In this document: positions 39,925 to 52,400 of the stretch, piece after piece
Layout: each line of letters starts with the position of its first letter
How positions within the stretch are numbered: position 1 is the first letter of the stretch
Assembly (NCBI GenBank): GCA_018857735.1
Contig: JABMCL010002352.1
Location: forward strand, 560,001 to 624,000
Length of the DNA stretch: 64,000 nucleotides
DNA from: Alviniconcha marisindica
Taxonomy: Eukaryota > Mollusca > Gastropoda > Provannidae
Direction of reading: 5' to 3'
The notes under the pieces: generated by a model
Database searches by the model: none
Told to the model about the DNA's origin: nothing
Seen by the model: only the letters and a program-made list of their open reading frames with translations
Translations under genes and position numbers: made by a program

Positions 39925-40492
39925 GGGAGGAAGGGGGATTTCAAGGTGTTCCGCGGCTAATTTGTTGTTTCTTGTACTGCCCCCCCCCGGCTTTTTTTCT
40001 TCTTTTTTTCTTTTCTTTTCCTTCTTTCTATCTGGAAGAATATCGGTGATGATCAGCAATGCCGATTAGATGATGACGATGACGACCGAACCGCCGGTGA
40101 TAACAACGATGATACATGACGATGATAATGAATCTTTGATCATGGTGAGGTACGTCTGCTGGCGATGTCAGATAGTCGATGGGGCCATGGTTATTTCCTT
40201 GTCATAATCGAGCTGTTTTTGTCAACCATTCTTCCTGCTGGTTTTGGTCGGTGCTATGCATAATGTCGCAATTCTGGTATACCATCGCCGTGCAGGTAAA
40301 AATATGCGACAGTTTGCCTACTCTGAGTTTCCTCTCACAGATATTGGAAGCTGTACGTGTACTTTTTCTCTCTTTATAGGCTGCTGAGGTTTTTGTTTGA
40401 TAGGTGTTTTGTTGTTGTTGTTGTTGTTTGTTGTTGTCTTTTTTTCTTCTTTTTGGGGGGTTGGGGGTGGGGCTGGCCCGGGAGGAGGTGGT

Positions 40493-40494
<2 letters not shown>

Positions 40495-40551
<57 letters not shown>
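40495..40551 (+). repeat. (GA)n tract
   Basis: About 57 bp, pure, ending at a LINE 3' UTR fragment. Confidence 0.95.
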
Positions 40552-40554
<3 letters not shown>

Positions 40555-40630
40555 CAGAACAGAACCTTGATACCAAGGATTAAGATTTTAGGCGTTGCCT
40601 ATTCGTCAATCTGTCCCTGCTAATCTACAT
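40552..40630 (-). mobile_element. LINE 3' UTR fragment next to (GA)n
   Basis: ACCAAGGATTAAGATTTTAG, GCGTTGCCTATTCGTC and AATCTGTCCCTGCT, similar to 32,348-32,470 and 41,495-41,570. It starts exactly where the (GA)n tract ends. Confidence 0.45.
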
Positions 40631-40689
40631 GCCAATAGGCACACATAAACAAGTACAAATGACACCCGGGTATGATGAAGGGTGGATGG

Positions 40690-41250
<561 letters not shown>

Positions 41251-41278
41251 AAACAAACAAACATACTAAGAATAATCT

Positions 41279-41480
41279 AGTGTCTGACTCCTGCATTAAG
41301 ATGGGCAGCGATGAGAGCCATTTTAATAATTCATTAACTGTTAGGGACAAAGTCACAGGCCAGTGTCTACAAACCACAACCTCCGTTTCTGAAGAGAAAG
41401 GAGAGCCAAAGCGGAATCGAACCGAGGCCCTTCTGTTTACCAGCCTAACGCCTTACCGCCGCTAGGCCAAACCGGCTCAC
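41279..41480 (-). mobile_element. tRNA-derived SINE, 3'-truncated
   Basis: Head and body only. It starts at GTCTGACTCCTGCATTAAG, has no tail, and abuts the long (CA)n tract on its left. The head reads TAGGCCAAACCGGCTCAC on the plus strand, with a GCC duplication (CCGCCGCTAGG). Confidence 0.85.
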
Positions 41481-41494
41481 TGACTGAGTGGTTG

Positions 41495-41570
41495 ACTGAC
41501 TGATCATTGGCAAGGATGGAGTTTTTTGGCAGATGCCTGGTCTTGACAGTCTGTCCCTGCTGAAACACAA
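41495..41570 (-). mobile_element. LINE 3' UTR fragment
   Basis: GGCAAGGATGGAGTTTTTTG, GCAGATGCCTGGTC and CAGTCTGTCCCTGCTG line up with 40,552-40,630. It follows the SINE head after (GACT)-type simple sequence. Confidence 0.4.
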
Positions 41571-41797
41571 CACTGCAACAACAACAAAATGTACGCACAG
41601 CTGACGTCTATACAAAGCATAGTGGTATAGCCAAAATGGCAAAAGATAGAAGTAAGAGCTTAGTCTTGTCTTAAAAATCCGCCTCTCTAAAGCCGCAATA
41701 TATATACACGAAAATAGTGGCAAACGCAAGTTACGAGAGAACAGATATGTTAGTCAAACGCAAGCACACGACCAAAGCACAAGACCGTCACCAAACC

Positions 41798-41923
<126 letters not shown>

Positions 41924-41968
41924 TCGAAAACTTTATTTCACAAGGACTATAGATTAGGTTCAGTCAAA

Positions 41969-42612
<644 letters not shown>

Positions 42613-42779
42613 TAACGCACGCACTCACACACAACTTGAGCATCACAACACTAACGAGTGTAGAAACAGGTCCAAATGATCAATCACTCAACGCTATGCC
42701 AGTCACTCGACAAACCAGTGCCGCTGCCTCTCTCTAGCATATTCACGGAAGGAGAGAAAGGAGAGAATGAGAAAGAGAC

Positions 42780-42797
42780 GAGAGAAGAGAGAAGAGA

Positions 42798-42847
<50 letters not shown>

Positions 42848-42851
42848 AGAA
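42780..42851 (+). repeat. (GA)n tract at LINE 3' end
   Basis: Interrupted GA directly adjoining the 3' end of the LINE fragment at 42,852. Confidence 0.93.
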
Positions 42852-43902
42852 ATAGGACATTTTATTCAATAAGGCCATAGCCCCATTTGAAGGGGTGTAA
42901 GCACAATAAATCTTATAAGACAATACACACACAGTAAACAAATTACTGATGTTGGAATGTAACAAGTGCACAAGGCAGGAGCGGAAGTATATGCAAGGAT
43001 ATTATAATAACGTTCTTGAATATTAATTCGTGATGTACATTTAAATTCTTCACGATAGCAGGGTTTTCCTTCTGCTGAATGCTTTGAACAGAAACAAAGC
43101 AAGATTTTTCAAGGCGCGTTCGTTTTGAGTAGCTAAGAGCAATGCCAACCAAAATTCACATGGGTTATTGAAATATTTTGACTCTATAAACTTGTATCTT
43201 AAATCCTCAAATGCAGGGCAACACAGAACAAAATGGACTTCATTTTCCACATCCGAAAGACACAATGGACATTTCAATTCATCCACATTATAAAGTTTAA
43301 ATCTTGATCTATGTACTTTAATATCTGATACCCCAAATCTAAATCTGGTCAATGTATACCTTATATATCTGTTTAAATTTAACATTATGTATGGTTCTAC
43401 AGAAGCTAATGTTTTAAATTGTCTGTATAACGAAAATCTGTCACTGGTGTTTATATGGTCATCCCAAGCTTGCCATCGAATGTCAATAAGTCGTTGTCTG
43501 AACTTCCTAATAAATGCATTCAAACATCCCACACCCTGACTATCCCAAACATAAGAAAATCCGTTTACACATAATGTTTTACGAACATTAGTCACCCAGT
43601 TAGTTTTTCCGGCCCTTTGGTCCAAGTTCAATAACATTTTATTTGCTCTCAAAGGCAGTCCGTGCTCATCCATGCGTGTCAGTTTTAACCAGTATCTTAT
43701 ACAGCGAACACTTGCATTAATTTGAATAGGAAACCTTCCAACTTCTCCATAAACAAGATCATTCCGGGTTCTCCTGTCTAGACCTAAATAACGTTTCAAA
43801 CCAAACAAAATGTACATTATCAATAACAGAAGAGCTACTATCCAGACCCCTAATCTCTGCCCCATAGAGAACAATTGGTTGTACTTGAGCATCAAAAATC
43901 TT
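42852..43902 (-). mobile_element. Non-LTR retrotransposon (LINE) 3' fragment
   Basis: A 260-residue open frame on the minus strand ending at 43050 carries the C-terminal part of a LINE ORF2: 'LKRYLG...RTRNDLVYGEVGRFP', then a conserved 'R...WLKL', and a final zinc-knuckle-like CPLCLSDVENEVHFVLCCPA (C-x2-C, H, C). The expected start, QPIVLYGAE then IRGLDS, is in another frame, so at least one frameshift is present, and the catalytic RT domain is missing. The 3' UTR runs to about 42852, ends GAATAAAATGTCC, and joins a (GA)n tract. Dead copy. Confidence 0.8.
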
Positions 43903-43906
43903 CAAA

Positions 43907-43968
<62 letters not shown>
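43903..43968 (+). repeat. (GA)n tract between LINE fragment and CIBAR1 promoter
   Basis: About 65 bp with one GGA slip. It marks the left edge of the gene-bearing, microsatellite-poor half of the window. Confidence 0.94.
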
Positions 43969-43972
<4 letters not shown>

Positions 43973-44145
43973 TAACCGAAGGGGAGTAAATCCTAAAAAA
44001 ATAATTTACAAAGAGTTATGTCCCATATACAACCGATTATCGACCAGTTACGTCTTAGCCAGAACCAGCCGATAAATGCTTAACCGGAAATGCTTTTAGC
44101 GTTGTTGACATCCGTGCCAAAGTGGAAAGCGAACAGACGATCAAA
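43969..44145 (+). promoter_or_regulatory. Putative CIBAR1 promoter and 5' UTR
   Basis: About 175 bases of unique sequence between the (GA)n tract ending near 43967 and the start codon. It has no TATA box at a convincing distance and no clear RFX X-box. The promoter is squeezed against a (GA)n tract and the LINE fragment beyond it, which may bound or contribute to it. Confidence 0.35.
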
Positions 44146-44177
44146 ATGAGCCGATCAGGGGCTGAAATGAAGGCTAG
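44146..44177 (+). CDS. CIBAR1: CIBAR1 exon 1 (start codon, phase 2 end)
   Basis: ATG in the context ATCAAAATGA, ten codons (MSRSGAEMKA) and two bases of the eleventh, then a strong GTAAGT donor at 44178. The next exon begins with T, completing AGT (Ser). A short, poorly conserved N-terminus before the first BAR helix is usual for this family. The weak point is that nothing but phase and position fixes this exon; an upstream noncoding exon is possible. Confidence 0.75.
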
Positions 44178-45469
44178 GTAAGTTTAAAACTCTCTGCATC
44201 TACATTGTTGTATAAATAATACAATGGCACTGCGTATCAACCGAATTACGTGTAATGAATCAGAAAATGTCTGCGGAAAACGGGCGAATATGAGCCGATG
44301 ATCTGCATGGTTTCGTGCTGCGACTTGTTGATTTTAACAGATTTTGGCGTACATTTCGAAAATCCAAAGCAGTTTACAGTATTTTATGCACAGTGTAGTC
44401 TCAAAAAGACTTGCGGATATTTTTTGGGAGCCAGGCAAGCAATCTGTAGCATATTACGCGCCAGTCGGATCCTCCACACGAATACTAAGACCAGCAGTAC
44501 AAGTTTACTGTAACTGTACTGCTGCTAGTTAGTAAGAGTTTCTGATCAGTACCATCGTTCAGTCAGGAGTGCCCAGAATCAGCCACAGAGTAGCTACCGT
44601 AATAACTTTTGATTATATTCTGCCATTACTGTGCTGCATTATTTGCAATTGCATAAATATTTATAACGTTACCGAGTGAAAATCAGTTTGACCTTTTACT
44701 TTTAGTTATGCAACTTACAGTTACACAGAAAGGTGGACATGGGACCTTAATTTACAGTTGATTTAACATACAGTGATCTTAGTGTGTGATGTGCATGTGG
44801 AGATTGGACAGCACTCTGCTTTCACTAAATCACCAGCTCACTGACTGACTGGAGCTACGTCCCCTATAGACTGAGATCTGAAATCGAGTTGATCAGTCTG
44901 TGAGGAAGCTATAATTTCAGTTTCCATGATGCATGATAATTAACAGCAGAATAATCAAAATGATGATTATAGGTCCTGAGCTATTCCTAATAAAAGAATA
45001 AGAATGAGAATCTTGAAGAAGAAACTTACAAAGAAAAAAGAAGATTTTTATTTTTTTTTTTTTATACCAACCTGATCAATCTTTTATTGTTTTAACTTCA
45101 GTTTGGGCTTGCATACAAGTTTCAGATTCACCAGTGCAACAAGTTTCAGTCATTACACACTGATTTTTTTATATTTATATTATATATATATATTATTATT
45201 TTTTAAATCGGAAACATGATTGATTGCTACCGTTGCTAGGAGTAGGAGTAGGAGTGTTCTAAAACAAGATCCAAACACAGCAATGCCTCACTGGGGAAAG
45301 CTAATTTAATGAGACAATACAAATTAATACGTGCATGTTTTACAGAATAGCCCCTTTTTTCAAAATGTCAGTGAATCAATGATAAATGAAAATATAATAC
45401 TTATTGGTTACCCTTAAAGTTTGTTAGTGGAGTGGCTGCAAGAATATTAATCACCAATAAACCATAGTA

Positions 45470-45512
<43 letters not shown>

Positions 45513-48500
45513 ATATATATCTATAAGAAGGTAAGTATAATATTTTCATTTATTGTTTAAAGTCTGTTGTTTTGTTGCTTTAAAAGACTGGCTTACCCTG
45601 GAAATTTGAACATGTTTTGTATTAACTATTGTCTCATTAAAATTAGTATTCTTTTTTAAGTGTTTGTGTATTTGGATCTCATTACTTACTGTTCAAACTG
45701 ATTTGGTTTAATAATAATAATAATTATATATAATATCATAATTTTGTAATACTAATAGTTTATTGTTTGCCTTTGCAGGAATGTGTGCTTATTGTCTCTG
45801 TTACATAATTTATAATCATACACTGGCTAAAACATGCTTCCTTTTCAGGTTCTCAACAGTATTTGGGCACTTTTGTTTTCCCCTTTGCAGTGAGCACGAA
45901 TCCAAAACAATCCAGGACCGCATCACTGCCATAGAGCGACACTTGGGCCAACTGTGTGACACGTTTGGTTCTTACACACGTAAAACTGCCCGCCTCAGAG
46001 ATAAAGGTAACAGTGGCATTCTTTATTCATGTGTGTTTTGCCAGACAAGGAGGAAATGTATTGATCAGGGTCCATACATATGAGGAGCAATTTGCCCCTT
46101 TAATCATGTTTATCTTCTGAATGGTGATACCACTGGAAAAAAACTGGCACACATGTGTAAATTGCAAATACTGAAATAGGAGTTAGGACTATCCCACCAG
46201 CATAAATGTGTTGAAACTTACACTGTTACAGACTCATTTTTCCAAGTTTAAGCAGCCTAAATCAGTAAATAGCTAGATACTGTGTAAAAATTGCAACTCT
46301 GATGCTACCGTTACCAACAGAGGCTGCTGCTATTGAGGAGAAAATAAGCACTTGTATCCAGGACCAGTGATATCCCATACCATTGAAGACCACAAATTAT
46401 TCAAGAGAATTTGGATTCATGCCTTAGGACACATCCAACACATTAACACAGATGGCAAAGAGGAGACAGGAAACTTTTGAGTGGGAAGGGGTCATTGGGT
46501 CACTGATGTCTGGCTGAATTTAATTGAACTTTGAACTTGAAATTAAAATGTGGCTGAACATTAACCACATCACAGTACATAATAATACATTTTGTATATT
46601 TTTAAAACTCAAAGAGCAGTTATTGAAAATGCAAGTTACATATTAAACAAACTAGTAATTTACACACACATTCACACACGTATACAGTACTCATGCACGC
46701 ATGCACATGTGCATGTGCACTTAGGTATATATTGTATTCACAGGTGTATGATGTTTGCACAGATTTATCTGTTCAGAAATGCTATGCGAAATCGTCAACC
46801 AGATGGAAGAAGCTCATAACATTTAGCAAGGACATGGCTGTTGTCATCCACATTCACCCTAGCCTTCCATACCACACAATGTTCATACAGCTGACTTAAG
46901 TGTTCTTGTCTTTCATCCACAACCTTGCCACACACATTCACCACTTCATAAGTTTATTCAGGACATTTTTGCTTTTCACATTCAAGCCACCAAACCAGCA
47001 CAGGAACAAAAATGTTAAAATTGATTCAATACAGCTCTGGTAGAAAGTTAAAATTGAAAAGAGAAATAAACAAATATCCTGTCAGCCCAGTGGATGTTAT
47101 TTTACTAGATATTATATAACCCATAACAATTCCCCTAGATGTTAGATTTTATTTATAATATAACCTAATGTCTGTGGTATATAACTCTGTATGGTGCTAT
47201 TCATGTTTTGTTTTATTATATAATATATGCCTAGATCTCTGTGTCTTGCAGGAGATCTGCTATGCAGGGGGATTGCAGAGTATGCTGAATACGAAAAATG
47301 GAACCCTACCTTGCGCGAAGGCATGACCCACTTTGCAGAGATTCTGTCTACTGTCCAAGACTACAGAGAAGCTCAGGTAAAGTAAAGGCATTAATTGGTG
47401 GGGTGGGAGTGAGAGAGCGAAGCGAGGGGTTGCGAGTTTCTGTGTGTATGTGTGTGTGTGTTTTGTGTACACATGCACCTGTTTGCATGCGGGTAGAGTG
47501 AGGGATAGAGTGAGATAAGTGATGCATTATTAAATTAGTTTGTGTATTGGAATGTTTCATTTATCGTGCTTGTAGCATCACTAAGCTTGCAGAGAGTTTT
47601 GTCTGCTGTTTAAGACAACAAAGAAACTTTGGTAAAGGTATGGACTGTGTAGGGAGCTCCATCACCATGTCTGTTGGGCAATTCAGCGAAGCTGGTTTGC
47701 TAGAATGAATGCACTTTGTAATCTTTCATGCAAGAAGCCACGAGAGGTCGCAGCGCACTTCCGAGCCGTTTCTGAGTAGGCGTTGCTTCATGCTGTGTAT
47801 AACAGTGGAAGTTGAACCTAGAATTGCGAAGCAGTACAAATGCCAATACTGTTGCAGTTGCAAAGGTTACCGTGGAAAGGGGATGGAGGGTGGAAAAAAG
47901 TGTCTTTGCATCGTTTTTTGGCTGACCAGAAGATCGTGAGTTCGTAGAAAAAATGCATTTTGGGGCATCCTATAGCACGAGCAATAAGTTATTGCTTATT
48001 TCCAGACACATTATGACTACGGACCTCAAAAAATGCCATTAAAGTTGGCAGTGTAAAATTCACAAATTCACTGTCACCGCCTACCAGTGTGAAGAAAGTA
48101 TGCACCGGAAGTAAAAGCAGCCAAGGGACTTAAGCGATGCCGGGCAAAAGTCAAGGGAGTGAATCGCCCAATATACTGACAGACTGCAAGGGTAAATAGT
48201 GAGTTTCACCATCATAATTTTACAGTTTGTTTACTTCATATTCAATTTTATGCATTCATATATTTGATTTTATGCTTTTTGCTGACAGTTCATTTGTGAA
48301 TTTTGTCACAGGTGAACCGGTTAGAAAAGAAGGTGGTCTCTCAGTTGAGTGGCTATGGTCTTCTCTGCAAACAGACAAAGGTAACCAAGCACTGACACCC
48401 AGTACACCTGTTTCTAACTTCACAGCTGCTCTTCCTCTTCTTCTTCTTGCACCCTTCCCTTCCTGTTTCCTTCTAAATGAGTAAAAGAACCCCTCACCAT

Positions 48501-49368
48501 AGACCACCCCTCTGTTGAAACCACGTCTCTTGAGGTTTAGGTTGGTCTTAAAACGTAGGTTCACATTGCACTGTATTTACGTTGGATGCCTTGAGCCCTG
48601 TTCTTTGGCTGGGCTGGTTTGGCCAAGCGGTAAGGCATTAGGCTGGTAGCAGAAGGACTTCAGTTTGATTCCCCTTTGGCTGTCCTTTATCTTCAACAGT
48701 TGCGGTGCAAATGTTGCATTGTGACTTTGCCCCTTACAGCGAATGAAACGTTAAAAATAAAATGGCTGACACTGCTGCGCATCTTAATGTAAGAGTCACT
48801 GTGGTAGTGACTGTGTAGCGTTAGTGATCTCAGTCCCAACAGTAACTCTTTGGAGACAACTTGGTGTTAAACAGGTTTGACTGACCAACCAATCCGTCCT
48901 TTGGGGTGAACCTCTAAGCATGAAATCAAACCATTGAATGTCAGAAACAAGAAAAAGATGAGGAAGAAAATGACAAGTGGAGATTACTTCTTGTTGTCTT
49001 GTGGAAGACAGAGGCATATAGTGCATTGTGGGCTTCTAGGCAACAATGGATTGTTCATGAATTGACAATGCCTGCATTGATTGTACGGCTTGATTCATTG
49101 CAGAATGACTTGAAAGGAGCTTTCAATGCACAGGCAAGAGAGATCGCACAGAAGAAGAAGCTGGAGCAGATCAGAATCAAGACGCCGCAAAACAGACAGC
49201 AAATAGTATCCTTGAACTGATTCTCTCGTGTGGTTTGCTGTGTTGGGTGTTGAACTGATTCTGTCGAGTTGTTTGCTGCGTTGGCTGTTGAACTGATTCT
49301 GTCATGTTGTTTGCTGTGTGTAGACAGTGCAGTGTTGGGTATAGTTTCTTCATACCCCCACCCCCAAC

Positions 49369-49434
<66 letters not shown>

Positions 49435-52400
49435 CACTGCCTGTCTGAATGCAGGATCACTACAGTGTGACAGTGCAGTGTTGGGTAGAGCTTTCTTCCT
49501 TCACACACACACACACATCACTGCCTGTCTGAATGCAGATCACTACAGTGTGACAGTGCAGTGTTGGGTAGAGCTTTCTTCCTTCACACACACACACCAC
49601 TGCCTGTCTGAATGCAGGATCACTACTGCAGTGTTGACAGTACAGTGTTAGGTAAGCCCCCCCCCAAACCATCTCCAACACACACACACACACACACATC
49701 ACTGCCTGTCTTAATGCAGGATCACTACTGCCGTGTTGACAGTACAGTGTTAGGTATAGCTCCCCCCAACCATTCACACACACACACACACATCACTGCC
49801 TGTCTAATGCAGGATCACTACTGCCGTGTTGACAGTACAGTGTTAGGTATAGCTCCCCCCCCCCCCCCCATCTCACACACACACACACATCACTGCCTGT
49901 CTGAATGCAGGATCACTACTGCTGTGTTGCCAGTACAGTGTTAGGTATCCCCAACCATCTCCACACACACACACACATCACTGCCTGTCTGAATGCAGGA
50001 TCACTACTGCCGTGTTGACAGTACAGTGTTAGGTATAGCTTCCCCCTCCCCCCCCCCCCAACCATCTCCACACACACACACACACACACATCACTGCCTG
50101 TCTTAATGCAGGATCACTACTGCTGTGTTGACAGTACAGTGTTAGGTATAGCTTCCCCCCCACCCACCCCACCCCACCCCACCTCCACACACACCACTGC
50201 CTGGCCTGTCTTTGCCTATCTTAAGGCAGGATCACTGAGGTGTTGACAGTGCAGTGTTGGGTATAGTTTTCTTCCTTCACATCCTCCCCCCCTTCACCTT
50301 GGGTTTTGGACCATGCTAGTACATTTCTTGACACAGTTTTAAGTGAAATGGTAGAAGCTGGAATTGTTGCCCCCCACCAGTGTACTGTTGTGCCCCCTCC
50401 CCCCACCCACCATTAAAAAAAGAAGACAGAAAAGAACAAAAGAGAGGGGTGCTGACTGATGGACAGACAAAGAATTCATATTACCTTGGCTAACCTATGT
50501 CAGTTTTATTAGTGATTTTCTTGTGAGTTATATTGTAGTTTGTGTGTGTGTGTTTACATTTTACATTATGTATTATATACTGCTGTAGATGATGTTCTTG
50601 TGAGTTACAGTATGTGTGTGTGTGTGTGTTTTACATTTTACATTATAATATATACTGCTGTTGATGATGTTCTTGTGAGTTATATTGTGGTGTGTGTGTG
50701 TGTGTTTTACAATTTTACATAGATATACTGCTGTAGATTGGTATGTGGATGGGTGTGTTGTCGTATAAAATAAATTACTAATGCTTCTCATGTTATCCAA
50801 AGTTTATACCAAATGTTTTATTTTAATGTTGTTTTATTGTAATTTCATATCCACTGTTTTGATTTGGTGATGGGCATTTTCCTCAATGTGTTTTCAGTCA
50901 CAGGTAAACATTGTGCAAAACGGCTTGGCGGGGCTGTGGCTGGTTATGGAGTATGGTGTTGGAACCCACAAGAAGTAACGAAGCGTGTCGGCAGCTTTGT
51001 GTGATGTGACTGGGTTTTAGCTCCTTGTTCCAAAATTAACATTAACGGAGTGTAGTTTGTGCTTCGATCACTTTCTTTGGCATATTCTAACATTCAGCTA
51101 CAGCTAGACATGAAGACATGTCATTTATTTCTGTAGTTTATTTTGACTTTGAGCTCCCTGAAAGAGTATATTTTGATTGATTTCTGTAGTTTAAATTTGA
51201 GGTATTTAAATGAGTGTGTTTTGGTTGATTTCTATCGCTTCTGTGGGCATGTGATTTGACTCTATAGCATTCTGCTCCAGCTGGACATAAAGGAGTGTTT
51301 CTTTGAATTTGATAGCTTAATAGACGAGTGTGTTTTCTTATGGTCTGCATAAACCTAAATTTGTTGTTAGCCCTGATATAACCCTTTGTCGTTGACTGGG
51401 CTCAAAGCACCAACTAACTAAAGATTATGGTCTGCAGGCCTCATTCATTGACAGGCTGACTCACTGCTTGATTAAGTGAGTGGCTGAGAGGTTGACTGAA
51501 TATAACTGAAGTGGTGGCAACGTTATAATTATACATTAATGCATCATATAATTATATATTCTAACTCAGAACTGCCACTTTTGGAAGACTAAAGTAACAT
51601 TGTGTTTGAAACTTTTGCAAATCTGAAAATTATTCCTGTGTAATCTGAAGCATCAGTTGCATAGATATATATGTCTGTATTTTACACAGAGCATTAGTGG
51701 TGCATCTAATGTGAACACTGGTGATCTCTGTTGAACCCTGGCCCTCATTTTCCCAGGCGGAGGCGGAGCTGCAGAAGGCCAGCGTAGAAGCGTCACGCAG
51801 CCAGCACGCCCTGGAGCAGCAGGTGGACAGCTTTGAGAGCAAGAAGATCCGCGACATGAAGAACATACTGCGCGACTTCGTCAACATCGAGCTCGTCTTC
51901 CACGCCAAGGCCCTGGAGCTCTACACACAGTGCTTCCAGACCCTGGACGTTGTGGACCCGGAGAAAGACCTGCAGGTAAGACGGTGGTGGTCATAAACTG
52001 AATAAAAACAAAATTGAAAAAAGACGGCGGTGGGTTTGTGGCAATGCCTCGGTGGTGTTCTAGGGCATGCAGGAGCTCCACACACAGTGCTTCCAGACCC
52101 TGGGTGTTGTGGACTTGGTGAAAGACCTGCAGGTAAGGTAGTGGTGACTTGTCGGTGGTGTTCTGGGGCATGCAGGAGCTCCACACACAGTGCTTCCAGA
52201 CCCTGGACCTTGTGGATCTGGAAAAAGACCTGCCGGTAAGACAGCAGTGACTTGTTAGTGGCAATACCTTGGTGGTGTTCTGGGGCACACAGGAGCTCTA
52301 CGCACAGTGCTTCCAGACCCTGAGTGTTGTGGACCTGGTGAAAGACCTGCAGGTAAGGTGGTGACTGGCATCTGGTTGATGAGTTTGTGAAACAATGTGG

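Larger units (their letters stand above)
49206..50897 (+). other. U12-type intron candidate of CIBAR1
   Basis: Donor GTATCCTTG, branch-like TTCCTCAAT about 20 nt before the 3' end, GT-AG ends. All other introns of the gene have ordinary U2 donors. The intron contains a 41-bp triple repeat touching the donor (49206-49320), a (CA)n tract (49372-49432), an 80-110 bp minisatellite (49434-50250) and a 77-bp triplication (50526-50750). Confidence 0.7.

Noticed and set aside
43816..43895. N-terminal hydrophobic stretch of the minus-strand LINE frame as a membrane segment
   Set aside because: It arises from a frameshift; the adjacent frame reads QPIVLYGAEIRGLDS, the expected LINE sequence.
45763..46083. 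Alternative CIBAR1 start (frame opening MFAFAGMCAY)
   Set aside because: This is exon 2 extended into intron sequence; the acceptor at 45890 and conservation starting after it favour the spliced model.
47709..47939. 76-codon frame in CIBAR1 intron 3
   Set aside because: No domain, no fitting splice sites, and the gene model is complete without it.
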